Shown: positions 17,862-28,309 of the stretch, in pieces
How positions within the stretch are numbered: the stretch's first letter is position 1
Layout: each line of letters opens with the position of its first letter
Assembly: GCF_963931955.1 (NCBI RefSeq)
Contig: NZ_OZ008337.1
Location: forward strand, 558,001-622,000
Direction of reading: 5' to 3'
Source: Wolbachia endosymbiont (group A) of Longitarsus flavicornis
GTDB taxonomy: Bacteria > Pseudomonadota > Alphaproteobacteria > Rickettsiales > Anaplasmataceae
Length of the DNA: 64,000 bases
The notes under the pieces: model-generated
Databases searched by the model: none
Seen by the model: only the letters and a program-made list of their open reading frames with translations
Told to the model about the DNA's origin: nothing
Program-made: the position numbers and the translations under genes

Positions 17862-20447
17862 ATGAACAATTCTTTAAATGCAAAAACGACTTTAAACATT
17901 GACGGGAAGTCATACAACTATTTTAGCCTAAGTAGCGCTAGTGAATTTTTAGGAATAGATGTGACTAAATTGCCCTGCTCACTTAAGGTTCTGCTTGAAA
18001 ATTTATTGCGTAATGAAGATGGAGTGAACGTCAAGCTGGATGATATAAGAGTACTAGCAGACTGCGTTAATAAACACACTAATCACGAAATTAGCTATAA
18101 ACCAGCAAGGGTATTGATGCAAGATTTTACAGGGGTTCCTGCTGTTGTTGATCTAGCTTCAATGCGGGGCTATGTTAAGAAAAATGGAGGAAGCCCGAGC
18201 AGCATAAATCCTTCTGTACCGGTTGATCTTGTGATTGACCATTCTGTTCAAGTAGATAGTTATGGAAGTGTTTCCGCATTCAGTAAGAATGTTGAGCTAG
18301 AAGTAAAAAGAAATTTGGAGAGATATCAATTTTTAAAGTGGGGGGAATCGTCCTTCACAAATTTTAGAGTAGTGCCGCCTGGCACAGGGATTTGCCACCA
18401 AGTGAATCTTGAGTATTTAGCGCAAGTTGTGTGTAATAATGATGGAGTCATATATCCTGACACTTTAGTTGGTACTGACAGCCATACTACAATGGTTAAC
18501 GGGTTATCAGTCCTTGGTTGGGGTGTTGGAGGCATAGAAGCTGAGTCTGTGATGCTTGGTCAACCAATTAGTATGGTGATTCCAGAAGTAGTTGGATTTA
18601 AATTAATTGGCAGATTGTCGGAAGGAGTAACTGCGACCGATTTAGTGCTGACGGTTACCAATATCCTAAGAACAAAAGGCGTTGTTGGTAAGTTTGTAGA
18701 ATTTTATGGTGATGGTTTAGATTATTTATCTTTGGCAGATAGAGCCACTATAGCAAACATGGCCCCGGAGTATGGCGCAACTTGTGGATTTTTTCCAATT
18801 GATCAGAAAACACTCGATTATTTACATTTAACAGGGCGACCAGAAGAGCTGATCAAATTAGTTGAAGTCTATTCAAAAGAGCAGGGATTGTGGCGCAGCA
18901 ATGACGAATTAGCATTTTTTGACACACTAGAGCTTGATTTATCAAGCGTGAAGCCAGTAATGGCTGGTCCCAAAAGACCACAAGATAAAGTTTTTCTTTC
19001 ACAAGTGGCAGAGTCTTTTTCTAAATCATTTTCAGTTAATGAGTCAAAGGAAAGCGATAAACTCCAAGATGGAAGTGTAGTTATTGCAGCAATAACAAGC
19101 TGCACTAATACTTCAAATCCAAGTGTGATGATTGCTGCAGGTCTTGTAGCTCGTAATGCAATTAAACTTGGATTAAAATCAAAGCCTTGGGTTAAAACTT
19201 CTCTTGCTCCAGGGTCACAAGTTGTAACAGAATATTTAGAAAAGTCTGGATTGCAGGTAGATCTAAATGCTTTGGGTTTTAATCTAGTTGGATATGGTTG
19301 CACAACTTGCATTGGGAATTCTGGTCCACTTAATAAAGATATAGAAGATGATATTAAAAATAAAAACCTAACTGTTGCTGCAGTTTTATCTGGCAATCGT
19401 AACTTTGAAGGAAGAATTCATCCGTTAGTCAAAGCTAATTACTTGGCATCTCCGCCACTTGTTGTTGCATATGCACTTGCTGGTACTGTGCAAATTGATC
19501 TGACAAAAGATTCAATATGCAAAGATAAGAATGGAAATGATGTCTATCTCAAAGATATATGGCCAACAAACAATGAAATCGAAGATTGTGTTAAAAGTGT
19601 GGTAACACGTGAGATGTTCATACAAAAGTATAAGGATGTTTTTTCTGGTGATGAACATTGGCGAAAGATAAAGTGTGAAAAAAGTGAAATCTATAATTGG
19701 GATGCAAACAGCACTTACATACAAAATCCGCCTTATTTTGATAACTTATCACCTAAAAATAATAAAATCGATATAAAGGGTGCACAAATATTAGCAATGT
19801 TTGGCGATAGCATAACTACTGATCATATTTCCCCTGCGGGAAATATTGCCTCGAGTAGTCCTGCCGGTCTATATTTAAAAGGGCTTGGAATTGAACCACA
19901 GGATTTCAATTCATATGGATCTCGTCGTGGTAATCACAATGTAATGATGCGTGGGACTTTTGCTAACATTAGAATAAAAAATGAAATGGTTAGCACCGAA
20001 GGTGGATATACAAAATATATTCCTTCTCAAGAAACTATGCCAATTTTTGATGCGGCGATGCGCTACAAGGAAGCTCTCATCATTGTGGCAGGAAAGGAGT
20101 ATGGCACAGGTTCAAGTAGGGATTGGGCAGCAAAGGGTACTTTATTGTTGGGGATTAAAGTTGTAATTGCAGAAAGCTTTGAGCGTATACATAGGTCCAA
20201 CTTAGTTGGTATGGGTGTTCTTCCACTTATATTCCAAAATGGAATAACCAGAAAGATATTTGATGGTAGTAAGGTAATAAGCATAAAAGGTGAAATAGTG
20301 CCAGGTGGAAATCTAGAATGTATCATCAAAGGAAAGGATAATTCTGAACAATCAATTCAACTCAAATGCTGTGTACAAACCGCAACTGAGATTAAATACT
20401 TAATGCATGGCGGAGTGTTAAGCTACATACTTGCACAATCCTTTTAA
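17862..20447 (+). CDS. acnA: Aconitate hydratase A
   Basis: TCA-cycle enzyme interconverting citrate and isocitrate, 861 aa. The [4Fe-4S] ligands are visible: SCTNTSNPSVM (near residue 413) and CTTCIGNSGPL (near residue 480). The pattern GTDSHTTMVNGL, the C-terminal swivel domain motif GKEYGTGSSRDWAAKGT and NLVGMGVLPL are intact. Slightly shorter than E. coli AcnA (891) but with all domains. Depends on Fe-S assembly genes such as those seen at 2136 and 4404. Confidence 0.97.
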   Translation: MNNSLNAKTTLNIDGKSYNYFSLSSASEFLGIDVTKLPCSLKVLLENLLRNEDGVNVKLDDIRVLADCVNKHTNHEISYKPARVLMQDFTGVPAVVDLASMRGYVKKNGGSPSSINPSVPVDLVIDHSVQVDSYGSVSAFSKNVELEVKRNLERYQFLKWGESSFTNFRVVPPGTGICHQVNLEYLAQVVCNNDGVIYPDTLVGTDSHTTMVNGLSVLGWGVGGIEAESVMLGQPISMVIPEVVGFKLIGRLSEGVTATDLVLTVTNILRTKGVVGKFVEFYGDGLDYLSLADRATIANMAPEYGATCGFFPIDQKTLDYLHLTGRPEELIKLVEVYSKEQGLWRSNDELAFFDTLELDLSSVKPVMAGPKRPQDKVFLSQVAESFSKSFSVNESKESDKLQDGSVVIAAITSCTNTSNPSVMIAAGLVARNAIKLGLKSKPWVKTSLAPGSQVVTEYLEKSGLQVDLNALGFNLVGYGCTTCIGNSGPLNKDIEDDIKNKNLTVAAVLSGNRNFEGRIHPLVKANYLASPPLVVAYALAGTVQIDLTKDSICKDKNGNDVYLKDIWPTNNEIEDCVKSVVTREMFIQKYKDVFSGDEHWRKIKCEKSEIYNWDANSTYIQNPPYFDNLSPKNNKIDIKGAQILAMFGDSITTDHISPAGNIASSSPAGLYLKGLGIEPQDFNSYGSRRGNHNVMMRGTFANIRIKNEMVSTEGGYTKYIPSQETMPIFDAAMRYKEALIIVAGKEYGTGSSRDWAAKGTLLLGIKVVIAESFERIHRSNLVGMGVLPLIFQNGITRKIFDGSKVISIKGEIVPGGNLECIIKGKDNSEQSIQLKCCVQTATEIKYLMHGGVLSYILAQSF

Positions 20448-20571
20448 AGTTATTGCATGGACTTCTTCTAGCCAGCCCTGATCCCTTTTTAAATAATGAT
20501 TTGTTCTATGCAAAGTTATGATATAATTTTGCCTTACATATGGTAACAGAGTGTTTTGCAGATAATTATAT

Positions 20572-23500
20572 ATGATTAGTCCTATACAAGAACCTAACGA
20601 GTTGAGAAAACGTTTACAAGGGTTTTATCGTACTGATGAGAAAAGTTATGTACGCCGCCTTGTAGAAAAAACAGAGCTTTCGGCTGATTCAAAAAATAGA
20701 ATTTATAATATAGCAAAACAAGTTATTGAAAAGATTAAAGGCAACAAATTAGATGTCATAGATTCTTTCATGCAGCAATACTCGCTTTCCAATGACGAAG
20801 GAATAGCGCTTATGTGTCTTGCTGAGTCACTACTTAGAATACCAGATGATTATACAATAGACGAGCTAATCAAAGATAAAATTGCCAATCAAGAATGGAG
20901 TAAATATTTAGGACATTCTTCCTCATTGTTTGTCAATGCTTCCACATGGAGTTTAATGATAGGAAGTAGTATATTGAGAGATAATGAAGGCGATTCGAAG
21001 TTCTATTACGCAATTTCTAAATTACTTAAAAATTTAGGAGAGCCGATTATTCGCAAAGCAGTAAAACAAGCAATGTCTATGCTTGGTAATCATTTTGTTG
21101 TTGGAGAAACCATAGAAGAAGCTTTAAGATATGCAAAACTAGATGACAATAGTAAGTTTTTATACTCTTTTGATATGCTTGGTGAAGCTGCTCACACAGC
21201 TGAGGATGTGGAAGAGTATTTTAATTCATATATGCATTCAATAAAAGCTATAGGTGAATCCACTGATATAAGTGATTGTTTTAAATCGCATGGAATTTCA
21301 ATCAAATTGTCTGCGTTACATCCACGTTATGAATTCAGCCAATTCGATAATATAGCTGAAGAGTTGAGAGCTAAACTGCTAGAGCTTTGTCATGAAGCAA
21401 AAAAGTACAATATTTCATTATGCATAGATGCAGAAGAATCAGAAAGACTTGAGATGTCATTAGTTTTATTCGAGCAATTGCGTCTTGATGACTCACTTTC
21501 TGAGTGGGAAGGGCTTGGCTTGGCTGTACAAGCATATCAAAAGCGCGCTTTATCTGTTCTTGACTTTGTTGAAGATGTTGCTATTCGATCAAAGCACAAA
21601 ATTATGGTGAGGCTTGTAAAAGGTGCATATTGGGATTCAGAAATCAAGCGTACGCAAGAATTGGGATTAAATGATTACTCAGTATTTACAAGAAAAAGCT
21701 ATACTGACGTATCTTACCTCGTGTGCGCACAGAAACTTTTGAGTAAACCAAACAGCTTTTACCCATGCTTTGGAACTCATAACGTCTATACTTTTGCTTC
21801 TATCATGGAACTTGCTGATAAAAACCACCCTGGATTTGAATTTCAACGCTTACATGGAATGGCAAAAGACTTATATGATTATGCAATGTCAGAGCTTGCA
21901 ACAAATGTTAGCTGTCGTGTCTACGCACCCGTTGGGGAACATAGTGACTTGTTGCCTTATCTTATAAGATGCCTTCTTGAAAATGGAGCTAATAGTTCAT
22001 TTGTTAATCAAATAAATGATTCTAACGTTAAAATTGATGAGTTAATTTCAGATCCACTGGAAAAAGCTATAAATTTTAATTATGAACCTCATCCAGGCAT
22101 TCCATTACCACAAGATATTTTGGGACCAGAGAGAAAAAATTCCTTGGGAATGGATATTAGTGATTCAATTACAGTTTCGCAACTTGCAAATGATATAAAA
22201 AAATTTAGTGAAAAGAAATGGCAAATTGGGCCAATAATTGATGGAAAGGCACTATTTGATAGTGCTGAATTTATCGAAGTAGTGAATCCTGCACATTTGG
22301 AAAATGTAATTGGAGAAGTGTCAAGTGCAACAAGTGATCAGGCTTTAAATGCTCTTGAAATAGCACATAGTGCTTTTGCTGAATGGCAGAATGTTTCAGC
22401 AGTAGAGCGCGCTCAATACCTCGAAAAAGCTGCAGATTTGCTTGAAGAAAGGATGAAAGAGCTGATTTACATTCTGATTGTGGAAGCAGGAAAAATTTTA
22501 TCCGATGCAATAGCAGAAGTAAGAGAGGCAATCGACTTTCTGCGTTATTATGCAATGATAGCAAAAAATGAACTGAGCGACTGGAAAAAATTGCCGGGCC
22601 CAACAGGTGAAGATAACTTCATCTTTTTTGAAGGCAGAGGAGTTTTCTTATGCATATCACCGTGGAATTTTCCGCTCGCTATCTTCATTGGGCAGGTTTC
22701 AGCTGCACTTGCAGCAGGTAATGCAGTGCTGGCAAAACCGGCAGAGCAAACGCCGATTATTGCCTATGAAGCTGTTAAGATACTACATGAAGCTGGGATA
22801 TCAAAAAATGTGTTGCACCTCATTCCTGGGGATGGTGGATATTTAGGCAAAATATTAGTTCCAGACAATAGAATTTCCGGTGTAGCTTTTACTGGTTCAA
22901 CACAAACTGCTCAAATAATCAATAAAATGCTTGCAAATAGGGATGGTCCTATCGTGCCACTTATTGCTGAAACAGGAGGGCTCAATGCTATGATAGTTGA
23001 TAGCTCTGCTCTTTTAGAGCAAGTGGCTATGGATGTTGTACTTTCTGCGTTTCGCAGCGCCGGCCAACGCTGTTCTGCACTTAGAGTGCTGTTTATTCAA
23101 GAAGACATAGCAGAGAAGCAGATAAAAATGATATGCGGTGCAGCGCAAGAACTCAAGATTGGTGACCCAATACAACTTAGTACTGATATTGGTCCAATAA
23201 TTGACAAAGCATCTATCGATATGCTCACTCAACATACGCAAAAAATGTCAGAGGATAAAGATTCAAATCTGTTATTTAAAGTACCCATGGATACAAATTC
23301 TCATAATGGTTATTTCTTTCCTCCATATATTTATGAGATACAAAAAATTTCGCAATTAAAGCAAGAAGTATTTGGTCCTATTTTACATATCATACGTTTT
23401 AACAAGTCACAATTAAATGAAGTTATAAGTGATATAAATAGTACTGGATATGGGCTTACGTTTTCTTTGCAGAGTCGTATACAAAGTCAAATTGACACTA

Positions 23501-23712
23501 TAAGTAAAAAAATATCAGTTGGAAATGTCTACATCAACCGTAACCAGATAGGTGCAGCAGTTGGGATACAACCATTTGGTGGTAGAGGACTATCTGGCAC
23601 TGGGCCAAAAGCTGGTGGTCCTCATTATTTACAGCGTTTTTCTACAGAAAAAGTTGTAAGTGTTAACACTACAGCATTCGGTGGTAACACTACACTTATG
23701 TGTTTGGATTAA
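20572..23712 (+). CDS. putA: Bifunctional proline dehydrogenase / P5C dehydrogenase
   Basis: Oxidises proline to glutamate in two steps, feeding the TCA cycle with host amino acids. 1046 aa: FAD-dependent proline dehydrogenase domain (about 180-460, with ALHPRYE, RLVKGAYWDSE and RLHGMAKDLY) and an NAD-dependent aldehyde dehydrogenase domain (about 550-1035) with E800 in AETGG and C834 in SAGQRCSALRV. The RHH DNA-binding domain of the 1320-aa E. coli enzyme is absent, so this is a catalytic enzyme without repressor function. Preceded by a short gap after acnA. Confidence 0.96.
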   Translation: MISPIQEPNELRKRLQGFYRTDEKSYVRRLVEKTELSADSKNRIYNIAKQVIEKIKGNKLDVIDSFMQQYSLSNDEGIALMCLAESLLRIPDDYTIDELIKDKIANQEWSKYLGHSSSLFVNASTWSLMIGSSILRDNEGDSKFYYAISKLLKNLGEPIIRKAVKQAMSMLGNHFVVGETIEEALRYAKLDDNSKFLYSFDMLGEAAHTAEDVEEYFNSYMHSIKAIGESTDISDCFKSHGISIKLSALHPRYEFSQFDNIAEELRAKLLELCHEAKKYNISLCIDAEESERLEMSLVLFEQLRLDDSLSEWEGLGLAVQAYQKRALSVLDFVEDVAIRSKHKIMVRLVKGAYWDSEIKRTQELGLNDYSVFTRKSYTDVSYLVCAQKLLSKPNSFYPCFGTHNVYTFASIMELADKNHPGFEFQRLHGMAKDLYDYAMSELATNVSCRVYAPVGEHSDLLPYLIRCLLENGANSSFVNQINDSNVKIDELISDPLEKAINFNYEPHPGIPLPQDILGPERKNSLGMDISDSITVSQLANDIKKFSEKKWQIGPIIDGKALFDSAEFIEVVNPAHLENVIGEVSSATSDQALNALEIAHSAFAEWQNVSAVERAQYLEKAADLLEERMKELIYILIVEAGKILSDAIAEVREAIDFLRYYAMIAKNELSDWKKLPGPTGEDNFIFFEGRGVFLCISPWNFPLAIFIGQVSAALAAGNAVLAKPAEQTPIIAYEAVKILHEAGISKNVLHLIPGDGGYLGKILVPDNRISGVAFTGSTQTAQIINKMLANRDGPIVPLIAETGGLNAMIVDSSALLEQVAMDVVLSAFRSAGQRCSALRVLFIQEDIAEKQIKMICGAAQELKIGDPIQLSTDIGPIIDKASIDMLTQHTQKMSEDKDSNLLFKVPMDTNSHNGYFFPPYIYEIQKISQLKQEVFGPILHIIRFNKSQLNEVISDINSTGYGLTFSLQSRIQSQIDTISKKISVGNVYINRNQIGAAVGIQPFGGRGLSGTGPKAGGPHYLQRFSTEKVVSVNTTAFGGNTTLMCLD

Positions 23713-23996
23713 TTTGCGGGCCATAATTTTTCTTACCCCTAAACTAGACATTCGTGCAGACAGCGCTAAAATCCGAAAAGGACCAGTTCATGCACTAGAC
23801 TTCTTGCATAACCTAAACTAAGCAGAAAAAAGGTGTCATCCGAGTAGCCTCCTTATTTTTGTCATCCCAGTGCCCAGACACTGGTTTACTTTATGATGAT
23901 GTCATGAAAGTAGCCTCCCTCCCCTGTCATCCCAGTGTCAAGCACTGGGATGACAAAAAAAGGAGCACTGGAATGACATCACAGGGGCACTGGAAT
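23713..23996. repeat. Palindrome-rich intergenic stretch
   Basis: Contains a perfect 13-bp inverted repeat, TGTCATCCCAGTG...CACTGGGATGACA (23925-23955), with a 5-base loop, and several related half-sites (GTCATCCGAGTAGCCTCC, GTCATCCCAGTGCCCAGACA). No gene. ISWpi1 copy 3 is inserted into one of the half-sites: without the element the site reads CACTGGAATGACAAGG. Confidence 0.75.
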
Positions 23997-24890
23997 AGAC
24001 TTCTTTCAAAATTGTTAGAGGGAGTGTAAGATGAAGTATTTGAAAGCATGAAATATAAGGAAATAGAAAAGTTAGAAGGAGAAAAGTTTCGACGTTTAAC
24101 AGGGGTAAAAAAAGCAACATTTGAGCGAATGGTAGAAATTCTAGAAGTGGAGGATAAAAGAAAAAAAGCTAGAAGTGGAAGAAAAAGTAAACTTTGCATA
24201 GAAGACAGGCTACTTATGGCACTGGAATATATAAGAGAATATCGTACATATTTTCATATTGGGCAAAGCTATGGCATGAGTGAAAGTAACAGTTTTAAAA
24301 TAATAAGATAGGTAGAAGACATATTAATAAAACATCCAGATTTTGCATTACCAGGAAAAAAAGAGCTATTAAAGAGTGATGTAGAATATGAAGTTTTAGT
24401 AATAGACGGAACTGAAACGCCAGTAGAGAGACCAAAAAAAAGCAAAAGCCCTTCTACTCTGGAAAGAAAAAAAGGCATACTATAAAAACACAAATAGTAA
24501 CAGAGAAGAAGAGTAAAAAAGTCATATGCACATCTTTCTCGAATGGTAGAAAACACGATTTTCGGATGTTTAGAGAATCAAAGGTAGCAATATTACCGGA
24601 CACCAAAATCTTAGCTGATGCCGGCTACAGGGGAATGCAGAAGATACACAAAAATGTTGTATTACCGCACAGGAAAATGAAAAAGAATCCGTTAAGCAAA
24701 GAACAAAAAAAAGAGAACAGGGCACTTATGAGCCAAAGGGCAATTGTTGAAAACGTAATTGGCTTATTGAAAAGGTTTAAAATCATCTCGGACAGGTATA
24801 GAAACCGACGAAAACGTTTTGGTTTAAGGTTTAATTTGATTGCTGCAATTCACAATTTTGAGCTCCATACATGAATTTTGAAAGAAGTCT
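23997..24890 (+). mobile_element. ISWpi1-type IS5-family element, copy 3
   Basis: 894 bp, transposase on the plus strand. Target duplication AAT on both sides (GGAAT before, AATGAC after), so this insertion is unrearranged. It sits in a palindromic repeat and next to hslU. Confidence 0.95.
24048..24874 (+). pseudogene. IS5-family transposase, broken (copy 3)
   Basis: The same layout read on the plus strand: 87 codons to a TAG at 24309-24311, same-frame continuation with DGTETPVE, an A-rich -1 frameshift site (near 24430), then the last part with DAGYRG, ending IHNFELHT. The TAG would be a Trp codon (TGG) in a functional copy; that is inference from the family. Confidence 0.88.
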
Positions 24891-24983
24891 AATGACAAGG
24901 TTTATCGTTTGGTTTTAAAAACACTATAGAATACCGTTCACAGAAATAAGAGGAAGATCCGTGAACGATTACTCTCGTTTTTC

Positions 24984-26474
24984 CTAAAGTATAAACTTAG
25001 ATAAATCCAACTGCTTCGAAATTGACTCAAGTTTATCTTTTACATACTTGCTGTCTATAATGAATTTTTCGCTATTTTTCTCAGAAGCAATGAAACTTAT
25101 TTCATCTAAAAGCTTCTCCATGACAGTGTGAAGCCTTCTTGCGCCTATATTTTCCACTTGCCTATTAACTGTAAACGCTATTTCAGCTATGGTTTTTATA
25201 CCATCATCAGTGAACTCAAGTGTCACATTTTCTGTTTTCATTAAAGCTATGTACTGCTTTAACAAACTAGATTCTGGTTCCTTTAATATTCTTATTAAAT
25301 CCTCTTGAGTAAGTGCCTTAAGTTCTACCCTGATCGGTAATCTGCCCTGCAATTCCGGTAAGAGGTCAGATGGTTTAGACTGATGAAAAGCACCAGATGC
25401 AATAAATAATATATAGTCTGTTTTTACATGGCCATACTTAGTTGTAACAGTTGTTCCTTCAAGTAATGGTAACAGATCGCGTTGCACTCCTTCTCTGTTT
25501 ACTTCACCTTTTACTTCTGTACGCGCTGCAATTTTGTCTATTTCATCCAAAAATACTATACCGTCATTACTAACAAGATCAATGGCTTCTTTGATTATCT
25601 TATCTTCATCCATTAGCCTTTCACTTTCTTCATTAATTAATATTTCACGCGCTTCTTTTACCTTCACCGTAATAGTTTTTGTTTTTTTGCTCCCATTAAA
25701 CATCTTGCCCACTATTTCTGTTACATTCATCACGCCAACTTGCCCACCTGGCATGCCTGGTATATCGAAAGTAGGTAACATACTCTTGCTCTCTCTGACG
25801 TTAATAGAAACTTCTCCGTCCTCAAACTCTTTATTCCTCAACCTTTCTCTAAAATTTTTTTTACTCTCTTCGGTTGCACCTTCGCCTACCATAGAGTTTA
25901 CTATTGTTTTCTCAGCTAAAATTAAAGCCTTTTTAGCTAAGGCTTTATGGGCTTTCTCTTTAACTAAAACTATTGCTGCATCAACTAAATCGCGTATTAT
26001 CGAATCAACATCACGTCCAACGTATCCTATTTCAGTAAACTTCGTTGCCTCAATTTTTATGAACGGTGCACCTGCAAGTTTTGCTAAACGGCGAGCTATT
26101 TCAGTTTTACCAACCCCTGTATGACCAATCATCAATATATTCTTAGGTATGATTTCATCACGCAATGGAAATGGAACCTGATTGCGACGCCAACGATTTC
26201 TGAGTGCAATAGCAACAGCACGCTTTGCATCATCCTGTCCGATTATGAATCTATCCAATTCTTTAACTATCTTCTGTGGTGGCAGGTCATCTAACAAAAC
26301 TTGAGTACTGTCATTAACTTGAACATCGCTGTCATTTGAATCAAAACCACTCTTAGTATCTCTATAGAGGTCATGTTTTTCATCATAGGTGTCACTACTA
26401 CAAGACCGCCCTTCTGAAAGGGTTATAGGCTGATTGGAAAAATTAGTGCATAAAGTTTTTTGTTCAGAAGACAT
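24984..26474 (-). CDS. hslU: ATP-dependent protease ATPase subunit HslU
   Basis: AAA+ unfoldase ring that feeds proteins to HslV. 496 aa, longer than the usual 440-450 because about 60 polar residues precede the conserved start ([15 protein letters not shown] at about 66-80). The start looks real: GAGGAG lies just upstream at the end of hslV, and the genes are nearly joined. Walker A GHTGVGKT (117-124), Walker [11 protein letters not shown], sensor and C-terminal tail [12 protein letters not shown] are present. The extra N-terminus has no motif I recognise. Confidence 0.94.
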   Translation of the reverse strand: MSSEQKTLCTNFSNQPITLSEGRSCSSDTYDEKHDLYRDTKSGFDSNDSDVQVNDSTQVLLDDLPPQKIVKELDRFIIGQDDAKRAVAIALRNRWRRNQVPFPLRDEIIPKNILMIGHTGVGKTEIARRLAKLAGAPFIKIEATKFTEIGYVGRDVDSIIRDLVDAAIVLVKEKAHKALAKKALILAEKTIVNSMVGEGATEESKKNFRERLRNKEFEDGEVSINVRESKSMLPTFDIPGMPGGQVGVMNVTEIVGKMFNGSKKTKTITVKVKEAREILINEESERLMDEDKIIKEAIDLVSNDGIVFLDEIDKIAARTEVKGEVNREGVQRDLLPLLEGTTVTTKYGHVKTDYILFIASGAFHQSKPSDLLPELQGRLPIRVELKALTQEDLIRILKEPESSLLKQYIALMKTENVTLEFTDDGIKTIAEIAFTVNRQVENIGARRLHTVMEKLLDEISFIASEKNSEKFIIDSKYVKDKLESISKQLDLSKFIL

Positions 26475-26475
26475 A

Positions 26476-27030
26476 TCACTCCTCTATCTTTTCAATAATT
26501 ACATTATGATTTGTATAAACACATATATCGGCAGCTATCTTCATAGCCTTTTTCGCAATTTCCTCTATTGATATTCCTTTAATATCAATTAAAGCTCTTG
26601 CTGCAGATAGAGCAAAATTTCCCCCAGAGCCAATAGCTGCGATTCCATCTTCAGGTTCAAGAACATCACCTGTTCCCGTAATTACTAATGAAATAGATTT
26701 ATCTGCAACAATCATCATAGCTTCTAATTTCCTCAGATATTTATCCATTCTCCAGTCTTTTGCAAGTTCAACACATGCCCTCATTAATTGCCCTGGGTGC
26801 TTGTCAAGTTTAGATTCTAGTCTTTCAAAGAGAGTAAATGCATCGGCTGTTGCTCCAGCAAAACCGGCAATTACAGAATCACCAGAAAGACGCCTAACTT
26901 TTTTTGCTCCGGATTTTATAACAGTGTGGCCCAGTGAAACCTGTCCATCACCTATTACTACTACGCTTTTATCTTTTCTAATTGACAGTATAGTAGTTCC
27001 ATACATTTTATTGTTATCGTGTTGAATCAT
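26476..27030 (-). CDS. hslV: ATP-dependent protease peptidase subunit HslV
   Basis: Proteasome-beta-like threonine protease that forms the double-ring core of HslUV. 184 aa. After a short propeptide ([11 protein letters not shown]) the nucleophile threonine T12 begins [36 protein letters not shown] and the later GTGDVLEP and [16 protein letters not shown] are family patterns. hslU starts two bases after its stop, so the two are an operon. Confidence 0.95.
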   Translation of the reverse strand: MIQHDNNKMYGTTILSIRKDKSVVVIGDGQVSLGHTVIKSGAKKVRRLSGDSVIAGFAGATADAFTLFERLESKLDKHPGQLMRACVELAKDWRMDKYLRKLEAMMIVADKSISLVITGTGDVLEPEDGIAAIGSGGNFALSAARALIDIKGISIEEIAKKAMKIAADICVYTNHNVIIEKIEE

Positions 27031-27145
27031 TTTTCTATCACTTTAAATAAGAATCTCATTATACTTTAATCTTTAGTCAAATTTGCTAAATATGTTTAAT
27101 TATAGCTTATAATATAATACCTTCCTTATAACATTTAAAGTGTAG

Positions 27146-28306
27146 ATGCAAAACATAATTCACCCAGATTTGGAAAAAAGTATAAATAATTGGTTTGAGG
27201 CAAAATTTAACGGCCTTACATTGCCATTTTATAGCTCTATAGATCTTAGAAACTCCAGCTACAAAATTGCCCCAGTGGACGCTAATTTATTTCCTGCGGG
27301 GTTCAATAACTTAAGTGAAGAATCAAGAACGATGGCAGCAAGATTGATAGAAAGCTACTTTAAAAGACATCAATACAAAAAGGTTCTTATAATACCGGAA
27401 AATTATACACGCAATAAAATGTATATAGAAAACGTATTTGTTATAGAGAAAGTACTGCAGCTCGCAGGTTTTGAAACTAGAATTGGTCTTTTACATAATG
27501 AAGTATACAATTTAATAGAACCGTATGAAGCTATTGTGAAGGAAACCTCTCTATTAAAGACAACTTCAGGATTTGTGCCTGATGTTATTATACTGAACCG
27601 TGATATGACGAGCCACATTCCAGACACGCTAAAAGACGTAAAGCAAGATATAGTACCAAGCCCACTATACGGTTGGCATAGCAGGCAGAAATTTAAGTAT
27701 TTTGAAATCTATCAAGAATTAGCGTCCGAATTTTGTAGCGAATTTAAAATGGATCCATGGCTTATTTCTGTGCTTACAGAAAACTGTAATGGAGTTGACT
27801 TTAATGATGATTCATCACTAGGAGCAGTAGCGACTAAAGTTGACCAAATATTGTCTCTAGTGCAAAAAAAATATGAGGAATATGAAATAAAAACACAACC
27901 TTACGTTTTTATCAAAGCAAGCAATGGCACATACGGGATGGGCATTATAACGGCAACAAGTGGAGAGGAAATATTAAACCTCAATAAAAAAAAGCGTCAT
28001 AAAATGAAAAAGATAAAAGAAGGAATAGCAATCAATAGCGTTATTATACAAGAAGGTGTACCAACCATTGACGTATTTAAAAGCAGTTCTGCAGAACCGC
28101 TAATATACTATATAGGAAATACTCCAACATGTTACTTATACCGATGTAATAGCAGGAAAGATGTATATTCCAGCTTAAACTCCATTGACTGCGAATTTTA
28201 TGACGTTAGCAAAATAGTGGAAGAAAAACCTCTAGCACTTTGGAATATAGTTAGTAAATTAGCAGTGTTAGCATTGGCGGTAGAAATAAAATCTTTTCAC
28301 CTCTAA
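27146..28306 (+). CDS. gshA: Glutamate-cysteine ligase (Acidithiobacillus-type GshA)
   Basis: First enzyme of glutathione synthesis. It resembles the less common GshA class first described in Acidithiobacillus ferrooxidans and found in some alphaproteobacteria, including Rickettsiales. 386 aa. Typical stretches are VDANLFPAGFNNL, VIILNRDMTSHIP, SPLYGWHSRQKFKYF, VFIKASNGTYGMGI and VIIQEGVPT. The stop is four bases from the 3' end of the convergent membrane protein gene. It is divergent from hslV. Confidence 0.85.
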   Translation: MQNIIHPDLEKSINNWFEAKFNGLTLPFYSSIDLRNSSYKIAPVDANLFPAGFNNLSEESRTMAARLIESYFKRHQYKKVLIIPENYTRNKMYIENVFVIEKVLQLAGFETRIGLLHNEVYNLIEPYEAIVKETSLLKTTSGFVPDVIILNRDMTSHIPDTLKDVKQDIVPSPLYGWHSRQKFKYFEIYQELASEFCSEFKMDPWLISVLTENCNGVDFNDDSSLGAVATKVDQILSLVQKKYEEYEIKTQPYVFIKASNGTYGMGIITATSGEEILNLNKKKRHKMKKIKEGIAINSVIIQEGVPTIDVFKSSSAEPLIYYIGNTPTCYLYRCNSRKDVYSSLNSIDCEFYDVSKIVEEKPLALWNIVSKLAVLALAVEIKSFHL

Positions 28307-28309
28307 CCC

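Noticed and set aside
18869..19396. 175-codon frame antisense to acnA
   Set aside because: Opposite strand of a well-defined enzyme; no motif.
23925..23961. Strong hairpin followed by a run of A, considered as a terminator
   Set aside because: The base run is on the wrong side for putA, and the hairpin is a member of the dispersed palindromic family.
24905..24940. GTTCAC/GTGAAC hairpin after hslU, considered as a terminator
   Set aside because: Long loop and no T run on either strand.
25534..26124. 196-codon frame antisense to hslU
   Set aside because: Low-complexity Ser/Leu/Ile content typical of an antisense shadow; hslU is unambiguous.
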